A stretch of 64,000 nt of DNA from Albidovulum sp. (GTDB lineage: Bacteria; Pseudomonadota; Alphaproteobacteria; Rhodobacterales; Rhodobacteraceae): positions 48,691 through 112,690 of the forward strand of contig WFVA01000098.1 in NCBI GenBank assembly GCA_015491895.1, written 5' to 3'. Position numbers and translations under genes: made by a program. Shown here one piece after another: positions 47,136 to 56,758 of the stretch. The first letter of the stretch is position 1. Each line of letters starts with the position of its first letter. The notes beneath the pieces are model-generated. The model worked only from the letters and a program-made list of their open reading frames with translations, did no database searches and was not told where the DNA came from.

Positions 47136-48239
47136 ATGTCATACAACACCTTCGGCCGCCTTTTCCGCGTTACCACCTGGGGCGAGAGCCACGGGCCCGC
47201 CATTGGCGCGACGGTGGATGGCTGCCCGCCCGGGATCAGGGTGAATGAAGAGATGCTCCAGCACTGGCTCGACAAGCGGAAGCCCGGCCAGAGCCGATAC
47301 ACCACCCAGCGCCGGGAGCCGGACCGGGTGAAGATCCTCTCCGGTGTTTTCGAGGGGCGCACCACAGGAACCCCGGTGCAGCTGATGATCGAAAACACCG
47401 ATCAGCGCTCGAAGGATTACGGCGATATCGCCGAGAAATTCCGCCCCGGCCATGCCGATATCACCTATTGGCTCAAATACGGTATCCGTGATTATCGCGG
47501 CGGGGGGCGCTCCTCAGCGCGCGAGACGGCCTCGCGCGTGGCTGCGGGCGGGCTGGCGCGGGCCGTGCTCGATGAATTGCTGCCGGGACTCGAGATCACC
47601 GGCTACATGGTGCGCATGGGCAATATCGCGATTGATCGGGCGCGTTTCGATTGGTCCGAGATCCCCCGCAATCCCTTCTGGGCGCCTGATGCGCAGGCAG
47701 CGCGTGAATGGGCGGATTATCTGGACGGTCTGCGCAAATCCGGCAGCTCCGTGGGGGCAATGATCGAGGTGGTGGCGAAAGGCGTGCCCCCGGGGCTTGG
47801 CGCGCCCGTCTATGGCAAGCTCGATACGGATCTTGCGGCGGCGATGATGTCTATCAACGCGGTGAAGGGCGTTGAGATCGGCGCCGGCATGGAAGCGGCG
47901 ATGCTGACGGGCGAGGAGAATGCCGACGAGATCAGGATGGGCCCCGATGGCCCGGAGTTCGGCTCCAATCATGCCGGGGGCATCCTTGGCGGCATCAGCA
48001 CCGGGCAGGATGTGGTGGTGCGCTTCGCGGTGAAGCCGACATCCTCGATCCTGACACCGCGCAAGACGATCACAAAATCAGGCGAGGAGACGGAGATCGT
48101 CACCAAAGGCCGCCATGATCCTTGCGTGGGAATCCGCGCGGTGCCGGTGGGCGAAGCGATGATGGCCTGCGTGATCCTCGATCACTACCTGCTTCACCGC
48201 GCCCAGATCGGAGAAAGCGGGGGTGGGCGGATCGGCTGA
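47136..48239 (+). CDS. aroC: chorismate synthase
   Basis: 367 residues. It converts EPSP to chorismate with reduced FMN. Signatures: G-E-S-H-G-P-A-I-G near residue 17 (family signature 1), [16 protein letters not shown] and the C-terminal [18 protein letters not shown] site lies upstream. It is divergent from thiBPQ and the stop is followed by a strong hairpin shared with hup. Confidence 0.98.
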   Translation: MSYNTFGRLFRVTTWGESHGPAIGATVDGCPPGIRVNEEMLQHWLDKRKPGQSRYTTQRREPDRVKILSGVFEGRTTGTPVQLMIENTDQRSKDYGDIAEKFRPGHADITYWLKYGIRDYRGGGRSSARETASRVAAGGLARAVLDELLPGLEITGYMVRMGNIAIDRARFDWSEIPRNPFWAPDAQAAREWADYLDGLRKSGSSVGAMIEVVAKGVPPGLGAPVYGKLDTDLAAAMMSINAVKGVEIGAGMEAAMLTGEENADEIRMGPDGPEFGSNHAGGILGGISTGQDVVVRFAVKPTSSILTPRKTITKSGEETEIVTKGRHDPCVGIRAVPVGEAMMACVILDHYLLHRAQIGESGGGRIG

Positions 48240-48273
48240 AAAGCCGTTTTGCTGCATTGGAACCCCGAATGGA

Positions 48274-48310
48274 AAGGGCCGCCCGTACGGCGGCCCTTCT
48301 TGTCTTTTTT
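48274..48310. terminator. bidirectional terminator between aroC and hup
   Basis: AAGGGCCGCC (48274-48283), CGTAC loop, GGCGGCCCTT (48289-48298), then a T-run at 48305-48310. The stem can serve the convergent aroC and hup transcripts; the T-run favours aroC. Confidence 0.85.
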
Positions 48311-48331
48311 CAGATTTCCTGCCCGGCAGGA

Positions 48332-48619
48332 TCAGCTGTTGACGCTTTCCTTCAGCGCCTTGGCGATGGTCATCTTCACGACCTTGTCGGCCGGCTTCTT
48401 GATCTGTTCGCCGGTGGCGGGGTTGCGCACCATGCGCTCGGGGCGCTCACGGCAATAGATCTTGCCGACACCGGGAAGGGTTACGGCGCCGCCGGCGGAA
48501 ACTTCGCGGGTGATGATGTTGATGAGAGCTTCCAGAGCCGCGGCGGCGGATTTCTTGTCAACGCCCATTTCATCGGCCAGAGCGGCGATAAGCTGGGTCT
48601 TGGTCATGGGTTTTGCCAT
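48332..48619 (-). CDS. hup: HU-family DNA-binding protein
   Basis: 95 residues. Histone-like protein of the HU/IHF family: M-T-K-T-Q-L-I-A-A-L-A, then V-T-L-P-G-V-G-K-I and the beta-arm with R-N-P-A-T-G-E-Q-I-K, ending A-K-A-L-K. It bends and compacts DNA. AGGAG lies upstream of the ATG. The arm sequence looks like HU and not IHF. Confidence 0.93.
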   Translation of the reverse strand: MAKPMTKTQLIAALADEMGVDKKSAAAALEALINIITREVSAGGAVTLPGVGKIYCRERPERMVRNPATGEQIKKPADKVVKMTIAKALKESVNS

Positions 48620-48749
48620 TCTTATGTCTCCTCATGTTCTGGCCGTTATTTGGGCCGGATTGGCGGCATTTAACTTGATATTGAGGTATAGCACAACGTT
48701 TTGTGGTTCATTCCTGCGAATTTTTGCAGATTTTGGGTGGTTTTCCGCT

Positions 48750-50237
48750 TCAGAGGAAGGCGGTTTCTTCGAAACTGCGCAGTTTGCGGGAATGAATCCG
48801 CTCAAGCGGCATTTCACGCAGGGTTTCCATGGCACGGATGCCGATCAGAAGGTGGCGCTGCACCTGTGATTTGTAGAAATCCGAGGCCATGCCGGGCAGT
48901 TTCAGCTCGCCATGGAGGGGCTTGTCGGAAACGCACAGAAGCGTGCCGTAGGGCACCCTGAAGCGAAAGCCGTTGGCGGCAATGGTGGCGCTTTCCATGT
49001 CGAGCGCGATGGCGCGCGACTGGCTCAGCCGCTGCACCGGGCCGGAGGGATCGCGCAGCTCCCAGTTGCGGTTGTCGAGGCTGGCGACGGTGCCGGTGCG
49101 CATGATGCGCTTGAGATCGAAGCCTTCCTGCTCGGTGATGCTGGCCACGGCCTGCTCGAGCGCCACCTGGATCTCGGCAAGCGGCGGCACCGGGATCCAG
49201 ATCGGCAGATCGTCATCGAGCACCTTGTCTTCGCGCAGGTAGGCATGCGCCAGCACGAAATCCCCGAGCCGCTGGCTGTTTCTGAGCCCGGCGCAATGGC
49301 CGACCATCAGCCAGGCATGAGGGCGCAGGACGGCGATGTGATCGGTGGCTGTCTTGGCATTCGACGGCCCGACCCCGATATTGACAAGCGTGATCCCCGC
49401 CTGGCCTTCGCGCTTCAGGTGATAGGTGGGCATTTGCGGCTGTTTTTCCAGCTGGGGCAAGGGGGCCTCTGGATCGGTGATTTCCACATTGCCGGGGCCG
49501 ACGAAGCTCGTGTAGCCGCTCGCGGGATCGCCGATCGCCTTGCGGGCGAAAGCCTCGAATTCCTCCACATAGAACTGATAGTTGGTGAAGAGCACGTGAT
49601 TCTGGAAATGCTCGGGCGCAGTGGCTGTATAATGCTGGAGGCGGGCGAGCGAATAATCGATGCGCTGGGCGGTGAACAGGGCCAGCGGCCTGGAGCCATC
49701 GGGGTTGGATGTGGTGAAGCCGTTGGCGATATCGTCATTGGTGTTGGCGAGATCGGGCACATCGAAGAAATCACGGATCTGAAAGCCGAGCGCGCCTTCC
49801 TGGGGGATGGCGCCGCTTTCGTGGTTCGTCATGGCGAAATGCACCGGGATCGGGGTATCGGAATAGCCGATGCTGACCGGCACGCCGTGATTTTTCATCA
49901 CCAGCCCGAGCTGTTGTTCGAGGTAATGGCGGAAGAGATCGGGCCGGGTGATGGTGGTGGCATATGTGCCGGGGCCGGCAACATAGCCGAAGGCGAGGCG
50001 GTTGTCGGGGCGGGCATGGCGGGTGACGGTGAGGCGTATCTCCGGGTAGAAGGCGCGAAAGCGCGTGGCAGGTGCCTGCCCGCTTTTCAGGGCGGCGGAG
50101 AAGTGCTCCCGCAGGAAGGCGGTGGATTCCTCATAAAGCGCACGTAGATGGGCAACCGCTTCACGCGGATCCGCTATCACCCGCGCGGGCTTTCCCGGCG
50201 GTGTCAGAACGGGCAGATCTGTGGCCGGTGTGTTCAT
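48750..50237 (-). CDS. amn: AMP nucleosidase
   Basis: 495 residues, usual Amn length. It splits AMP to adenine and ribose 5-phosphate. The N-terminal domain is followed by a phosphorylase-like core with V-N-I-G-V-G-P-S-N-A-K-T and a C-terminal A-L-D-M-E-S-A-T-I-A-A-N-G, the active-site segment of the nucleoside phosphorylase fold. It overlaps the ade stop by four bases (ATGA), so it is translated after adenine deaminase in one purine salvage operon. Confidence 0.95.
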   Translation of the reverse strand: MNTPATDLPVLTPPGKPARVIADPREAVAHLRALYEESTAFLREHFSAALKSGQAPATRFRAFYPEIRLTVTRHARPDNRLAFGYVAGPGTYATTITRPDLFRHYLEQQLGLVMKNHGVPVSIGYSDTPIPVHFAMTNHESGAIPQEGALGFQIRDFFDVPDLANTNDDIANGFTTSNPDGSRPLALFTAQRIDYSLARLQHYTATAPEHFQNHVLFTNYQFYVEEFEAFARKAIGDPASGYTSFVGPGNVEITDPEAPLPQLEKQPQMPTYHLKREGQAGITLVNIGVGPSNAKTATDHIAVLRPHAWLMVGHCAGLRNSQRLGDFVLAHAYLREDKVLDDDLPIWIPVPPLAEIQVALEQAVASITEQEGFDLKRIMRTGTVASLDNRNWELRDPSGPVQRLSQSRAIALDMESATIAANGFRFRVPYGTLLCVSDKPLHGELKLPGMASDFYKSQVQRHLLIGIRAMETLREMPLERIHSRKLRSFEETAFL

Positions 50238-52042
50238 CCGGTTTCCTCGAAGAGCTCGGTGATTTCGAACCGTGTTACATCAACCAGCCCCAGATCGGAA
50301 ATGCGCAGTTCGGGGATGACCACGAGCGCGAGCAGCGAGTGCTGCATGTAGGCGTTGTTGAGCGTGCAGCCGCATTCTTCCATCGCGGCCACCATGCGAT
50401 CGGCCTTCGCCGCCACCTCGGCGGCGGGGGAATCGGAGATCAGCCCTGCAATGGGAAGCTCCACCAGCGCCAGCTCTTCGCCATCCTTCCAGACTGTCAC
50501 GCCGCCGCCCACCTCGCCAAGCCGGTTGGCGGCCAGCGCCATATCCTCGCGCGAGGTGCCGACCACGATCATGTGGTGACTGTCATGCGCGACGGTCGAG
50601 GCCATCGCCATGCGCCCCTTGTAGCCGAAGCCCGAAACAAAGCCGTTCACGACCTTTCCGGTGCCCCGGTGGCGCTCGACAAGGGCGATCTGGCAGATGT
50701 CGTGCGCCGCATCGCCCTCGACGATCCCGTTTTGCACGCAAAGCTCGGCGCTGAGCGCCTTGGTGGGGGCCTGGTTTTCCACCACGCCGATCACCTTTGC
50801 CCTGACCTGATTTGCACCCTCCGGCGCGGGGATTTCGAAATCCGCCGCTTCGAGCCGCTTGCCAAGATGCACCGTGCCGCGCACATCCTCGGGCCAGTCG
50901 AGATGCGGGCATTCGGTGCGGATCTCGCCGCCCTCGGCCACTATCTGCCCACGCGCGATCACGGTTTCGATCGGCAGGGTTGCGAGATCGGACGTGAGGA
51001 TCACATCGGCCCGCCGCCCCGGGGCAATCGAGCCAAGCTCGCGCTCGAGGCCGAAATGGGTAGCGGTGTTGATCGTGGCCATCTGCAGCGCCACCACCGG
51101 ATCACATCCGCATTCGATCGCATGGCGCACCACGCGATTCATATGGCCATCATTCACCAGCGTGCCGGAATGGCAATCATCGGTGCACAGGATGAAATTG
51201 CGCGGATCGAGGCCCTTTTCCGTGACGGCCGTGATCTGGCTTTCCACATCGTACCAGGCGGAGCCGAGCCGCATCATGGAGCGCATCCCCTGGCGCACCC
51301 GGGCAATCGCATCGGCCTCGCAGGTGCCTTCGTGATCGTCTGCCGGGCCGCCGGCGGCATAGGCATGGAAGGCGGGGCCGAGATCGGGGCTGGCGTAATG
51401 GCCGCCCACCGTCTTGCCGGCGCGTTGGGTGGCGGCGATTTCGGCCAGCATCTTGGGATCCCCGCTGATGACACCGGGGAAATTCATCATCTCGCCAAGG
51501 CCGATGATGCCGGGCCAGCCCATGGCTTCCTCCACATCCTCCGGCGTGATCTCGTGGCCGGTGGTTTCAAGCCCCGGCGCAGAAGGCGCGCAGGAGGGCA
51601 TCTGGGTGAAGATGTTGATCGGCTGCATAAGCGCTTCGTCATGCATGAGTTTCACGCCGCGCAGGCCCAGAACATTGGCGATCTCGTGCGGATCGGTGAA
51701 CATGCTCGTGGTGCCGTGCGGGATGACGGCGCGGGCGAATTCCGCCGGCGTGAGCATCCCGCTTTCGATGTGCATATGCGCATCGCACAGACCGGGGATC
51801 ATGTAGCGCCCCCCGGCCTCGATCACTCGCGTGCGCTCGCCGATGCAGTGCGCGGCATCCGGGCCGCAATAGGCGAAGCGGCCGTCGGCAATGGCGATAT
51901 CGTGGTCTTCAAGGATTTCGCGGGTATGGACATTCACCCATTTCCCGCCGCGGATAACCATATCCGCAGGCTCGCGCCCGGCCGCCACGGCGATCAGCCG
52001 TGCAGCGCTTTCGGGCCATGATCTGAGATTTGCAGTTTCCAT
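50234..52042 (-). CDS. ade: adenine deaminase
   Basis: 602 residues from the ATG at 52042; a TTG five codons upstream is less likely. Amidohydrolase with the N-terminal metal motif D-A-H-M-H-I-E-S-G-M and later L-C-T-D-D-C-H. It deaminates adenine to hypoxanthine in the cytoplasm. Coupled to amn, which makes the adenine, so the pair turns AMP into hypoxanthine and ribose 5-phosphate. Divergent from the SDH-type protease gene, with about 120 bp between. Confidence 0.95.
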   Translation of the reverse strand: METANLRSWPESAARLIAVAAGREPADMVIRGGKWVNVHTREILEDHDIAIADGRFAYCGPDAAHCIGERTRVIEAGGRYMIPGLCDAHMHIESGMLTPAEFARAVIPHGTTSMFTDPHEIANVLGLRGVKLMHDEALMQPINIFTQMPSCAPSAPGLETTGHEITPEDVEEAMGWPGIIGLGEMMNFPGVISGDPKMLAEIAATQRAGKTVGGHYASPDLGPAFHAYAAGGPADDHEGTCEADAIARVRQGMRSMMRLGSAWYDVESQITAVTEKGLDPRNFILCTDDCHSGTLVNDGHMNRVVRHAIECGCDPVVALQMATINTATHFGLERELGSIAPGRRADVILTSDLATLPIETVIARGQIVAEGGEIRTECPHLDWPEDVRGTVHLGKRLEAADFEIPAPEGANQVRAKVIGVVENQAPTKALSAELCVQNGIVEGDAAHDICQIALVERHRGTGKVVNGFVSGFGYKGRMAMASTVAHDSHHMIVVGTSREDMALAANRLGEVGGGVTVWKDGEELALVELPIAGLISDSPAAEVAAKADRMVAAMEECGCTLNNAYMQHSLLALVVIPELRISDLGLVDVTRFEITELFEETG

Positions 52043-52165
52043 GGACCAATTGTTCAAAAAATCACGATGGGTGCAACCCCATGTGGGGCGCCCGGCGAAA
52101 TTTGGGTTTCATTTTCAACGCAGGTCTGTAGTCTCACTATCAAATTGCGAAACAGGGAGCCGCAC

Positions 52166-52993
52166 ATGACGGGCATGGATCTTATCTGGCTGTTTTTCAT
52201 CCTTTCCGCGCTTCAGCCTGTCATGCAGCGGCGGATGCTCGAATACCAGCGCGCCCGCAAGATCGCCAAGCTGCAAAATGAGCGCCGCTCACGGGTGATC
52301 CTCATGGTTCATCGCCAGGAAACCATGAGTTTCCTCGGCTTTCCGCTGGTGCGCTATATCGATGTGCATGACAGCGAACAGGTGCTTCAGGCGATCCACA
52401 TGACGGATCCCGATACCCCGATCGACATGGTCCTTCACACGCCCGGCGGGCTTGTGCTGGCCGCGGTTCAGATCGCCCGCGCGCTCAAGAGCCACAAGGG
52501 GAAGGTGACTGTCTTCGTGCCGCATTATGCGATGTCCGGCGGCACTCTGATCTCGCTCGCGGCCGACGAAATCGTGATGAGCCCGCATGCCGTTCTCGGC
52601 CCCGTCGATCCCCAGCTTGGACAGCAGGCGGCAGCCTCGATCCTGAAGGCGGTGAAGCAGAAGCCGATCGACAAGGTGGATGACGAAACCCTGATTCTTG
52701 CCGATGTGAGCGAAAAGGCGATCCGGCAGGTGGAGAAAACGGTCGAGGAGCTTCTGGATGGCAAGCTCTCGAAGCAGAAGGCCACCGCCCTGGCGAAGAA
52801 GATGGCGACCGGTCACTGGACACATGATTACCCGATTTCCGCTTCGGAAGCGGCATCCATGGGGCTGAATGTTTCGACAGACATCCCCAAGGACGTGATG
52901 GAAATGATGCAGCTCTACCCGCAGCCCACCCGCCAGCAAAGCGGCGGGGTGGAATATCTGCCGGTGCCGGTGAAAAGGAACAACGCGAAATAA
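52166..52993 (+). CDS. SDH-type Clp-fold serine protease, membrane anchored
   Basis: 275 residues from the ATG with AGGGAG upstream. A hydrophobic N-terminus (5-18) anchors it. The fold is that of ClpP/SppA-like enzymes: L-H-T-P-G-G-L-V-L before the nucleophile S124 in P-H-Y-A-M-S-G-G-T-L, followed by S-P-H-A-V-L-G-P-V-D-P-Q. Homologues are named serine dehydrogenase proteinase (SDH). Substrate unknown; membrane-protein quality control is a reasonable guess. Confidence 0.85.
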   Translation: MTGMDLIWLFFILSALQPVMQRRMLEYQRARKIAKLQNERRSRVILMVHRQETMSFLGFPLVRYIDVHDSEQVLQAIHMTDPDTPIDMVLHTPGGLVLAAVQIARALKSHKGKVTVFVPHYAMSGGTLISLAADEIVMSPHAVLGPVDPQLGQQAAASILKAVKQKPIDKVDDETLILADVSEKAIRQVEKTVEELLDGKLSKQKATALAKKMATGHWTHDYPISASEAASMGLNVSTDIPKDVMEMMQLYPQPTRQQSGGVEYLPVPVKRNNAK

Positions 52994-53011
52994 GAGGGCA
53001 CGCCCGCCTGT

Positions 53012-54061
53012 TCAGGCGGCATCGAAATCGAGAACCAGCTTCTTGCTCCTGGGCCGCGTCTGGCAGGCGAGCGTATAGCCCGCCTCGAGTTCCCACGGTT
53101 CGAGCGAATAGTTGAGCGCCATTTCGGCCTCGCCCTCCCTGATCCGGCAGCGGCAGGTGCAGCACATCCCCCCTTTGCAGGAATAGGGCAGCTCGAGCCC
53201 GTTGCGCGCGGCGGCGGCGAGCACGGTTTCATCTTCCTCCGTCAGGGTGAAACGGCGATGGGCTCCGTCAAGGATCACTTCCACCTCGACACCCGCCTGC
53301 GCCGCTTCCTGCGCCTGACGGGAGCGCGCCACCGGCGCCTCGCCTTCTGCCAGAAAGCGCTCATGATGGATGTGCTCCTTGCCCACGCCAAGTTTTTCCA
53401 GCGCTTCGGCAACGTCATCTATCATGGCTCCGGGCCCGCAGAGATAGGCGTCTTCCAGACGTGCGGGATCGATCACTCCGGCGCCAGCAAGGCGCGCGAT
53501 CTTCTCGCCATCGATGCGGCCGTTCAGCAGCGGCACATCCTGCTCTTCCCGGCTCAGCACATGAATGAGGGTGAAATTCGCCAGATGCTTGTCCTTCAGA
53601 GCATCGAGCTTCTCGCGAAACATGATATGGCGCGAATCGCGATTGCCGAAGATCAGCGTGGCATTGCGCCCCTCTGCAAGCGCATGCGCGGCAATGGAGA
53701 TGACGGGCGTGATGCCCGATCCGGCCGCAACAAGCAGCAGATCCCTGCCGCTCCCAAGGGTGAAACGCCCCTCGGGCGGCGCCACCTCCAGAACGTCGCC
53801 TGCCTTGAGTTCCTGCGCCAAATTCGAGAAAATGCCCCCCTCGATCCTTTTCACCCCGATCAGGAGCGGCTCGCCGGGTGCGGAGGCGATGGAATAGGAG
53901 CGGCGCAGTTCCTCGCCCTCGTGCATATGGCGAATCGTGAGATACTGCCCCGGCCTGAAGCGATATTCATCCTCCAGCCCCTTGGGCAGATCGAAGGTGA
54001 TCGCAACGGCATCCGGGGTGAGCTTCTGCACATCGCTGATCGTCAGTTCGTGAAAATCCAT
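53012..54061 (-). CDS. paaE: phenylacetyl-CoA epoxidase reductase subunit PaaE
   Basis: 349 residues. An FAD/NADPH ferredoxin-reductase module (R-P-G-Q-Y-L, then R-R-S-Y-S-I-A-S) is followed by a C-terminal plant-type 2Fe-2S domain (P-Y-S-C-K-G-G-M-C-C-T-C). It supplies electrons to the PaaAC epoxidase. The start at 54061 begins M-D-F-H-E-L. Last gene of paaABCDE. Confidence 0.95.
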   Translation of the reverse strand: MDFHELTISDVQKLTPDAVAITFDLPKGLEDEYRFRPGQYLTIRHMHEGEELRRSYSIASAPGEPLLIGVKRIEGGIFSNLAQELKAGDVLEVAPPEGRFTLGSGRDLLLVAAGSGITPVISIAAHALAEGRNATLIFGNRDSRHIMFREKLDALKDKHLANFTLIHVLSREEQDVPLLNGRIDGEKIARLAGAGVIDPARLEDAYLCGPGAMIDDVAEALEKLGVGKEHIHHERFLAEGEAPVARSRQAQEAAQAGVEVEVILDGAHRRFTLTEEDETVLAAAARNGLELPYSCKGGMCCTCRCRIREGEAEMALNYSLEPWELEAGYTLACQTRPRSKKLVLDFDAA

Positions 54062-54074
54062 GCCGGGCCTCGCT

Positions 54075-54557
54075 TCAGATGCATTTGAAATGGTCGAACG
54101 GCTCGCAGCAGGCGCGGCAGCGATACTGCGCCTTGCAGGGGGTGGAGCCGAATTCGCTGATCTTCTCGGTATCCGTCGCGCCGCAGCGGGGGCAGGTAAC
54201 TGTGGTTTCGCCAAAGAGCGCGCGCTTGGCGTTGCTCCCTTCCGCAGGCGGCGCGATGCCGTAGGCGCGCAGCTTTTCGCGGCCTTCCCCGGTGATCCAG
54301 TCGGTTGTCCAGGGGGGCGACATCACGCGCTCGATCCTCGCCTCGAAGCCCGCCCGCCGCAGGGCCTCCCCGATCGCCGCTTCAATGAAGCTGGTGGCCG
54401 GGCAGCCCGAATAGGTGGGCGATACCCTGGCAACGGCCACGCCATCCTCGATGACAACCTCGCGCAGGATGCCGAGATCCGCGACCGTCACGCAAGGGAT
54501 CTCGGGATCCGGCACCGCGGCGGCGGCGGCCCAGGCCTTTTCTTGCGCGCTTACCAC
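54075..54557 (-). CDS. paaD: PaaD, iron-sulfur assembly factor of phenylacetyl-CoA epoxidase
   Basis: 160 residues from a GTG that overlaps the paaC stop (GTGGTAA); a longer ATG start at 54599 is possible. The N-terminal domain is a MIP18/DUF59-like fold (V-P-D-P-E-I-P-C-V-T-V-A-D-L-G, conserved cysteine in S-G-C-P-A-T). The C-terminus is a zinc ribbon with C-P-R-C and C-R-A-C. Required for epoxidase maturation. Confidence 0.92.
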   Translation of the reverse strand: MVSAQEKAWAAAAAVPDPEIPCVTVADLGILREVVIEDGVAVARVSPTYSGCPATSFIEAAIGEALRRAGFEARIERVMSPPWTTDWITGEGREKLRAYGIAPPAEGSNAKRALFGETTVTCPRCGATDTEKISEFGSTPCKAQYRCRACCEPFDHFKCI

Positions 54558-55306
54558 GTCGCCCCCGGATGGCTGCGCTGGAGATACTGCATCTCGCACA
54601 GGATATGGCCGAGATCCTCGCCATGCAGCCCGGCGCGCCCGCCGATCTGCGGATTCGGGGCCTCGGGCAATTCAAGCCGGGCTTCGGCCAGTATCGGGGT
54701 GATGTTTTCCAGCCAGGCAGTGCGAAGCGCCCCGCGCTCGGGCAGGAGCCCAGCCAGCGCGGCCGCCTCTGCCGCGGGCGAGCTGTGGAAAAGCTCATCC
54801 ACATAGATATGCAGGGCCTCCATCGCCGCCTGCATCCGCTGCGCGCTTTCTTCCGTGCCGTCGCCTAGCCGGATCACCCATTCCCCCGCATGGCGGATGT
54901 GATAGCCCATTTCCTTCACCGCCTTGCCGGCAATCCCGCGCAGGGTTTCATCCCGGCTTTCAAGCGCCGCTTGCCAGTAGGGCTCCATGAAGGCGGCAAA
55001 GAAAAGCTGGCGCAGCATCGTGTGGGCAAAATCGCCGTTGGGCCTCTCCACCATGAGAAGATTGCGGAACTGCCGCTCATTGCGCAGATAGGCAAGATCG
55101 TCCTCGCTCCTGCCCCGGCCCTCGATCTCGGCGGCATATGTATAGAGGTTGCGCGCCGTGCCGATCAGATCGAGCGCCATGTTCGTGAGCGCGAGATCCT
55201 CTTCGAGGATGGGCGCATGCCCGCACCACTCGCCAAGGCGGTGGCAAAGGATCGAATGATCGTCCGCCAGTTCGATCAGGGCATTGAAGAGATTTTCATC
55301 CTTCAT
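54551..55306 (-). CDS. paaC: PaaC, phenylacetyl-CoA epoxidase structural subunit
   Basis: 251 residues; the ATG overlaps the paaB stop by one base (TGATG). Ferritin-like helical protein similar to PaaA but with a degenerate di-iron site, working as a scaffold for the PaaAC core. Recognisable segments are D-D-H-S-I-L-C-H-R-L-G-E-W and E-M-G-Y-H-I-R-H-A-G-E-W. Third gene of the operon. Confidence 0.95.
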   Translation of the reverse strand: MKDENLFNALIELADDHSILCHRLGEWCGHAPILEEDLALTNMALDLIGTARNLYTYAAEIEGRGRSEDDLAYLRNERQFRNLLMVERPNGDFAHTMLRQLFFAAFMEPYWQAALESRDETLRGIAGKAVKEMGYHIRHAGEWVIRLGDGTEESAQRMQAAMEALHIYVDELFHSSPAAEAAALAGLLPERGALRTAWLENITPILAEARLELPEAPNPQIGGRAGLHGEDLGHILCEMQYLQRSHPGATW

Positions 55307-55590
55307 CACATGTGCCCCACATCTTCTGGAATGTCATAGAAGGTCGGGTGGCGATAGATCTTGTCGGCCGTCGGATCGAAGGTCTCATCGGCATGAGCCG
55401 GGTCCGATGCCGTAATCGCCGCCGATGGCACGACCCAGATCGAATTCCCCTCTCCCCGCCGCGTATAGACATCCCGTGCGGCATCCAGCGCCAGCACCGC
55501 ATCGGCGGCATGCACCGATCCCACATGGCGATGCGCCAGCCCATTGCGCGGCCGGATGAACACCTCCCAGAGCGGCGTTTCCTCTTTCAT
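55306..55590 (-). CDS. paaB: PaaB, phenylacetyl-CoA epoxidase subunit
   Basis: 94 residues. Small subunit with the PaaB pattern W-E-V-F-I-R-P-R-N-G-L-A-H-R-H-V-G-S-V-H. It helps the epoxidase core assemble and bridge to PaaE. Its stop overlaps the paaC start (TGATG). It is 59 bp downstream of paaA; a longer in-frame start at 55653 lacks a family match. Confidence 0.95.
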   Translation of the reverse strand: MKEETPLWEVFIRPRNGLAHRHVGSVHAADAVLALDAARDVYTRRGEGNSIWVVPSAAITASDPAHADETFDPTADKIYRHPTFYDIPEDVGHM

Positions 55591-55649
55591 CTCGCTTTCC
55601 TCATCATTGGTCCTGAAATATCCCGGGGGTGCGGGGGCTGGCCCCCGCC

Positions 55650-56645
55650 TCACTCCGCGGCCGCGCGCCGCCCTTCACGCTTTGCGGCATGGGCGAGCGC
55701 GGCCTCGCGCACCCAGGCCCCTTCCTCCCAGGCCTTGCGGCGGGCGGCGATGCGATCGCGGTTCATCACCCCGTCGCCCTTCACCACGCGCCAGAATTCA
55801 TCCCAGTCGATTTCGCCATGGCGATAGCCGCCCTTGCCGTCGTTCAGCTCGGGATCCCAGCGCAGATCCGGGTCCGGCACGGTGAGGCCGAGATATTCGG
55901 CCTGGGGCACCGTGGCATCGATGAATTTCTGGCGCAGCTGATCGTTGGAAAAGCGCTTGATCTTCCATTTCATCGATTGTTCGGAATGGGCGCTGTCCTT
56001 GTCGTGGGGGCCAAACATCATCAGCGCCGGCCACCAGAACCGGTTGAGCGCATCCTGGGCCATTTCCTTCTGTTCAGGCGTGCCGCGGCAAAGCGTGAGC
56101 ATGATCTCGTAGCCCTGGCGCTGGTGAAAGCTTTCTTCCTTGCAGATGCGGATCATGGCGCGCGCATAGGGCCCGAAGGAACAGCGGCAGAGCGGGATCT
56201 GATTCATGATCGCGGCACCATCCACGAGCCAGCCGATGGCGCCTATATCGGCCCAGCTGAGCGTGGGATAATTGAAGATGGAGCTGTATTTGGCCTTGCC
56301 GGAATGCAACTCCTCCGTCATCTGCTCGCGCGAAACGCCGAGCGTTTCGGCCGCCGCGTAGAGATAGAGCCCGTGGCCGCCCTCATCCTGCACCTTGGCC
56401 AGCAGCGCCGCCTTGCGCTTCAGGCTGGGCGCGCGGGTGATCCAGTTGCCCTCCGGCAGCATGCCGACAATCTCGGAATGGGCGTGCTGCCCGATCTGGC
56501 GAATCAGCGTGCGGCGATAGCCCTCGGGCATTGCGTCCTTCGGCTCGATCTTCTCTTCGGCATCGATGCGTTTCTGGAAGGCTTCGAGAAAGGCTTCGGA
56601 TTCTTCGGTCCGGCCGTCAGCACCGATCAGGCCCTGGGAATACAT
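55650..56645 (-). CDS. paaA: PaaA, catalytic di-iron subunit of phenylacetyl-CoA epoxidase
   Basis: 331 residues. It forms the ring 1,2-epoxide of phenylacetyl-CoA. Di-iron ligands lie in the D-E-G-G-H and E-E-S-F-H helices. The N-terminus M-Y-S-Q-G-L is typical. AGGAGG precedes the ATG. First gene of paaABCDE and preceded by a readable promoter. Ligase PaaK and the ring-opening genes are not in the window. Confidence 0.96.
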   Translation of the reverse strand: MYSQGLIGADGRTEESEAFLEAFQKRIDAEEKIEPKDAMPEGYRRTLIRQIGQHAHSEIVGMLPEGNWITRAPSLKRKAALLAKVQDEGGHGLYLYAAAETLGVSREQMTEELHSGKAKYSSIFNYPTLSWADIGAIGWLVDGAAIMNQIPLCRCSFGPYARAMIRICKEESFHQRQGYEIMLTLCRGTPEQKEMAQDALNRFWWPALMMFGPHDKDSAHSEQSMKWKIKRFSNDQLRQKFIDATVPQAEYLGLTVPDPDLRWDPELNDGKGGYRHGEIDWDEFWRVVKGDGVMNRDRIAARRKAWEEGAWVREAALAHAAKREGRRAAAE

Positions 56646-56675
56646 GCTGCGTTTCCTCCTGGATTATTTGCGCGG

Positions 56676-56703
56676 AGTATATGTTACAAACATCGGCGGT
56701 CAA
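56676..56703 (-). promoter_or_regulatory. paaA promoter
   Basis: Read on the minus strand: TTGACC (56703-56698), 16 bp, TATACT (56681-56676), 30 bp before the paaA ATG. Close to sigma-70 consensus. Confidence 0.65.
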
Positions 56704-56718
56704 ATGAAAAATTGTAAC
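56683..56718. promoter_or_regulatory. inverted repeat across the paaA promoter, possible repressor site
   Basis: GTTACAA (56683-56689) and TTGTAAC (56712-56718), 22 bp apart and spanning the -35. A regulator of phenylacetate degradation could bind here. Seven-base arms; regulator not encoded nearby. Confidence 0.4.
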
Positions 56719-56758
56719 ACTTTATGGCATTGCATAACCCGCATCGCGGTTGCATGAA

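Noticed and set aside
50072..52021. Long plus-strand open frame opposite ade and the 5' part of amn
   Set aside because: Antisense to adenine deaminase, with no start signal and no recognisable domain.
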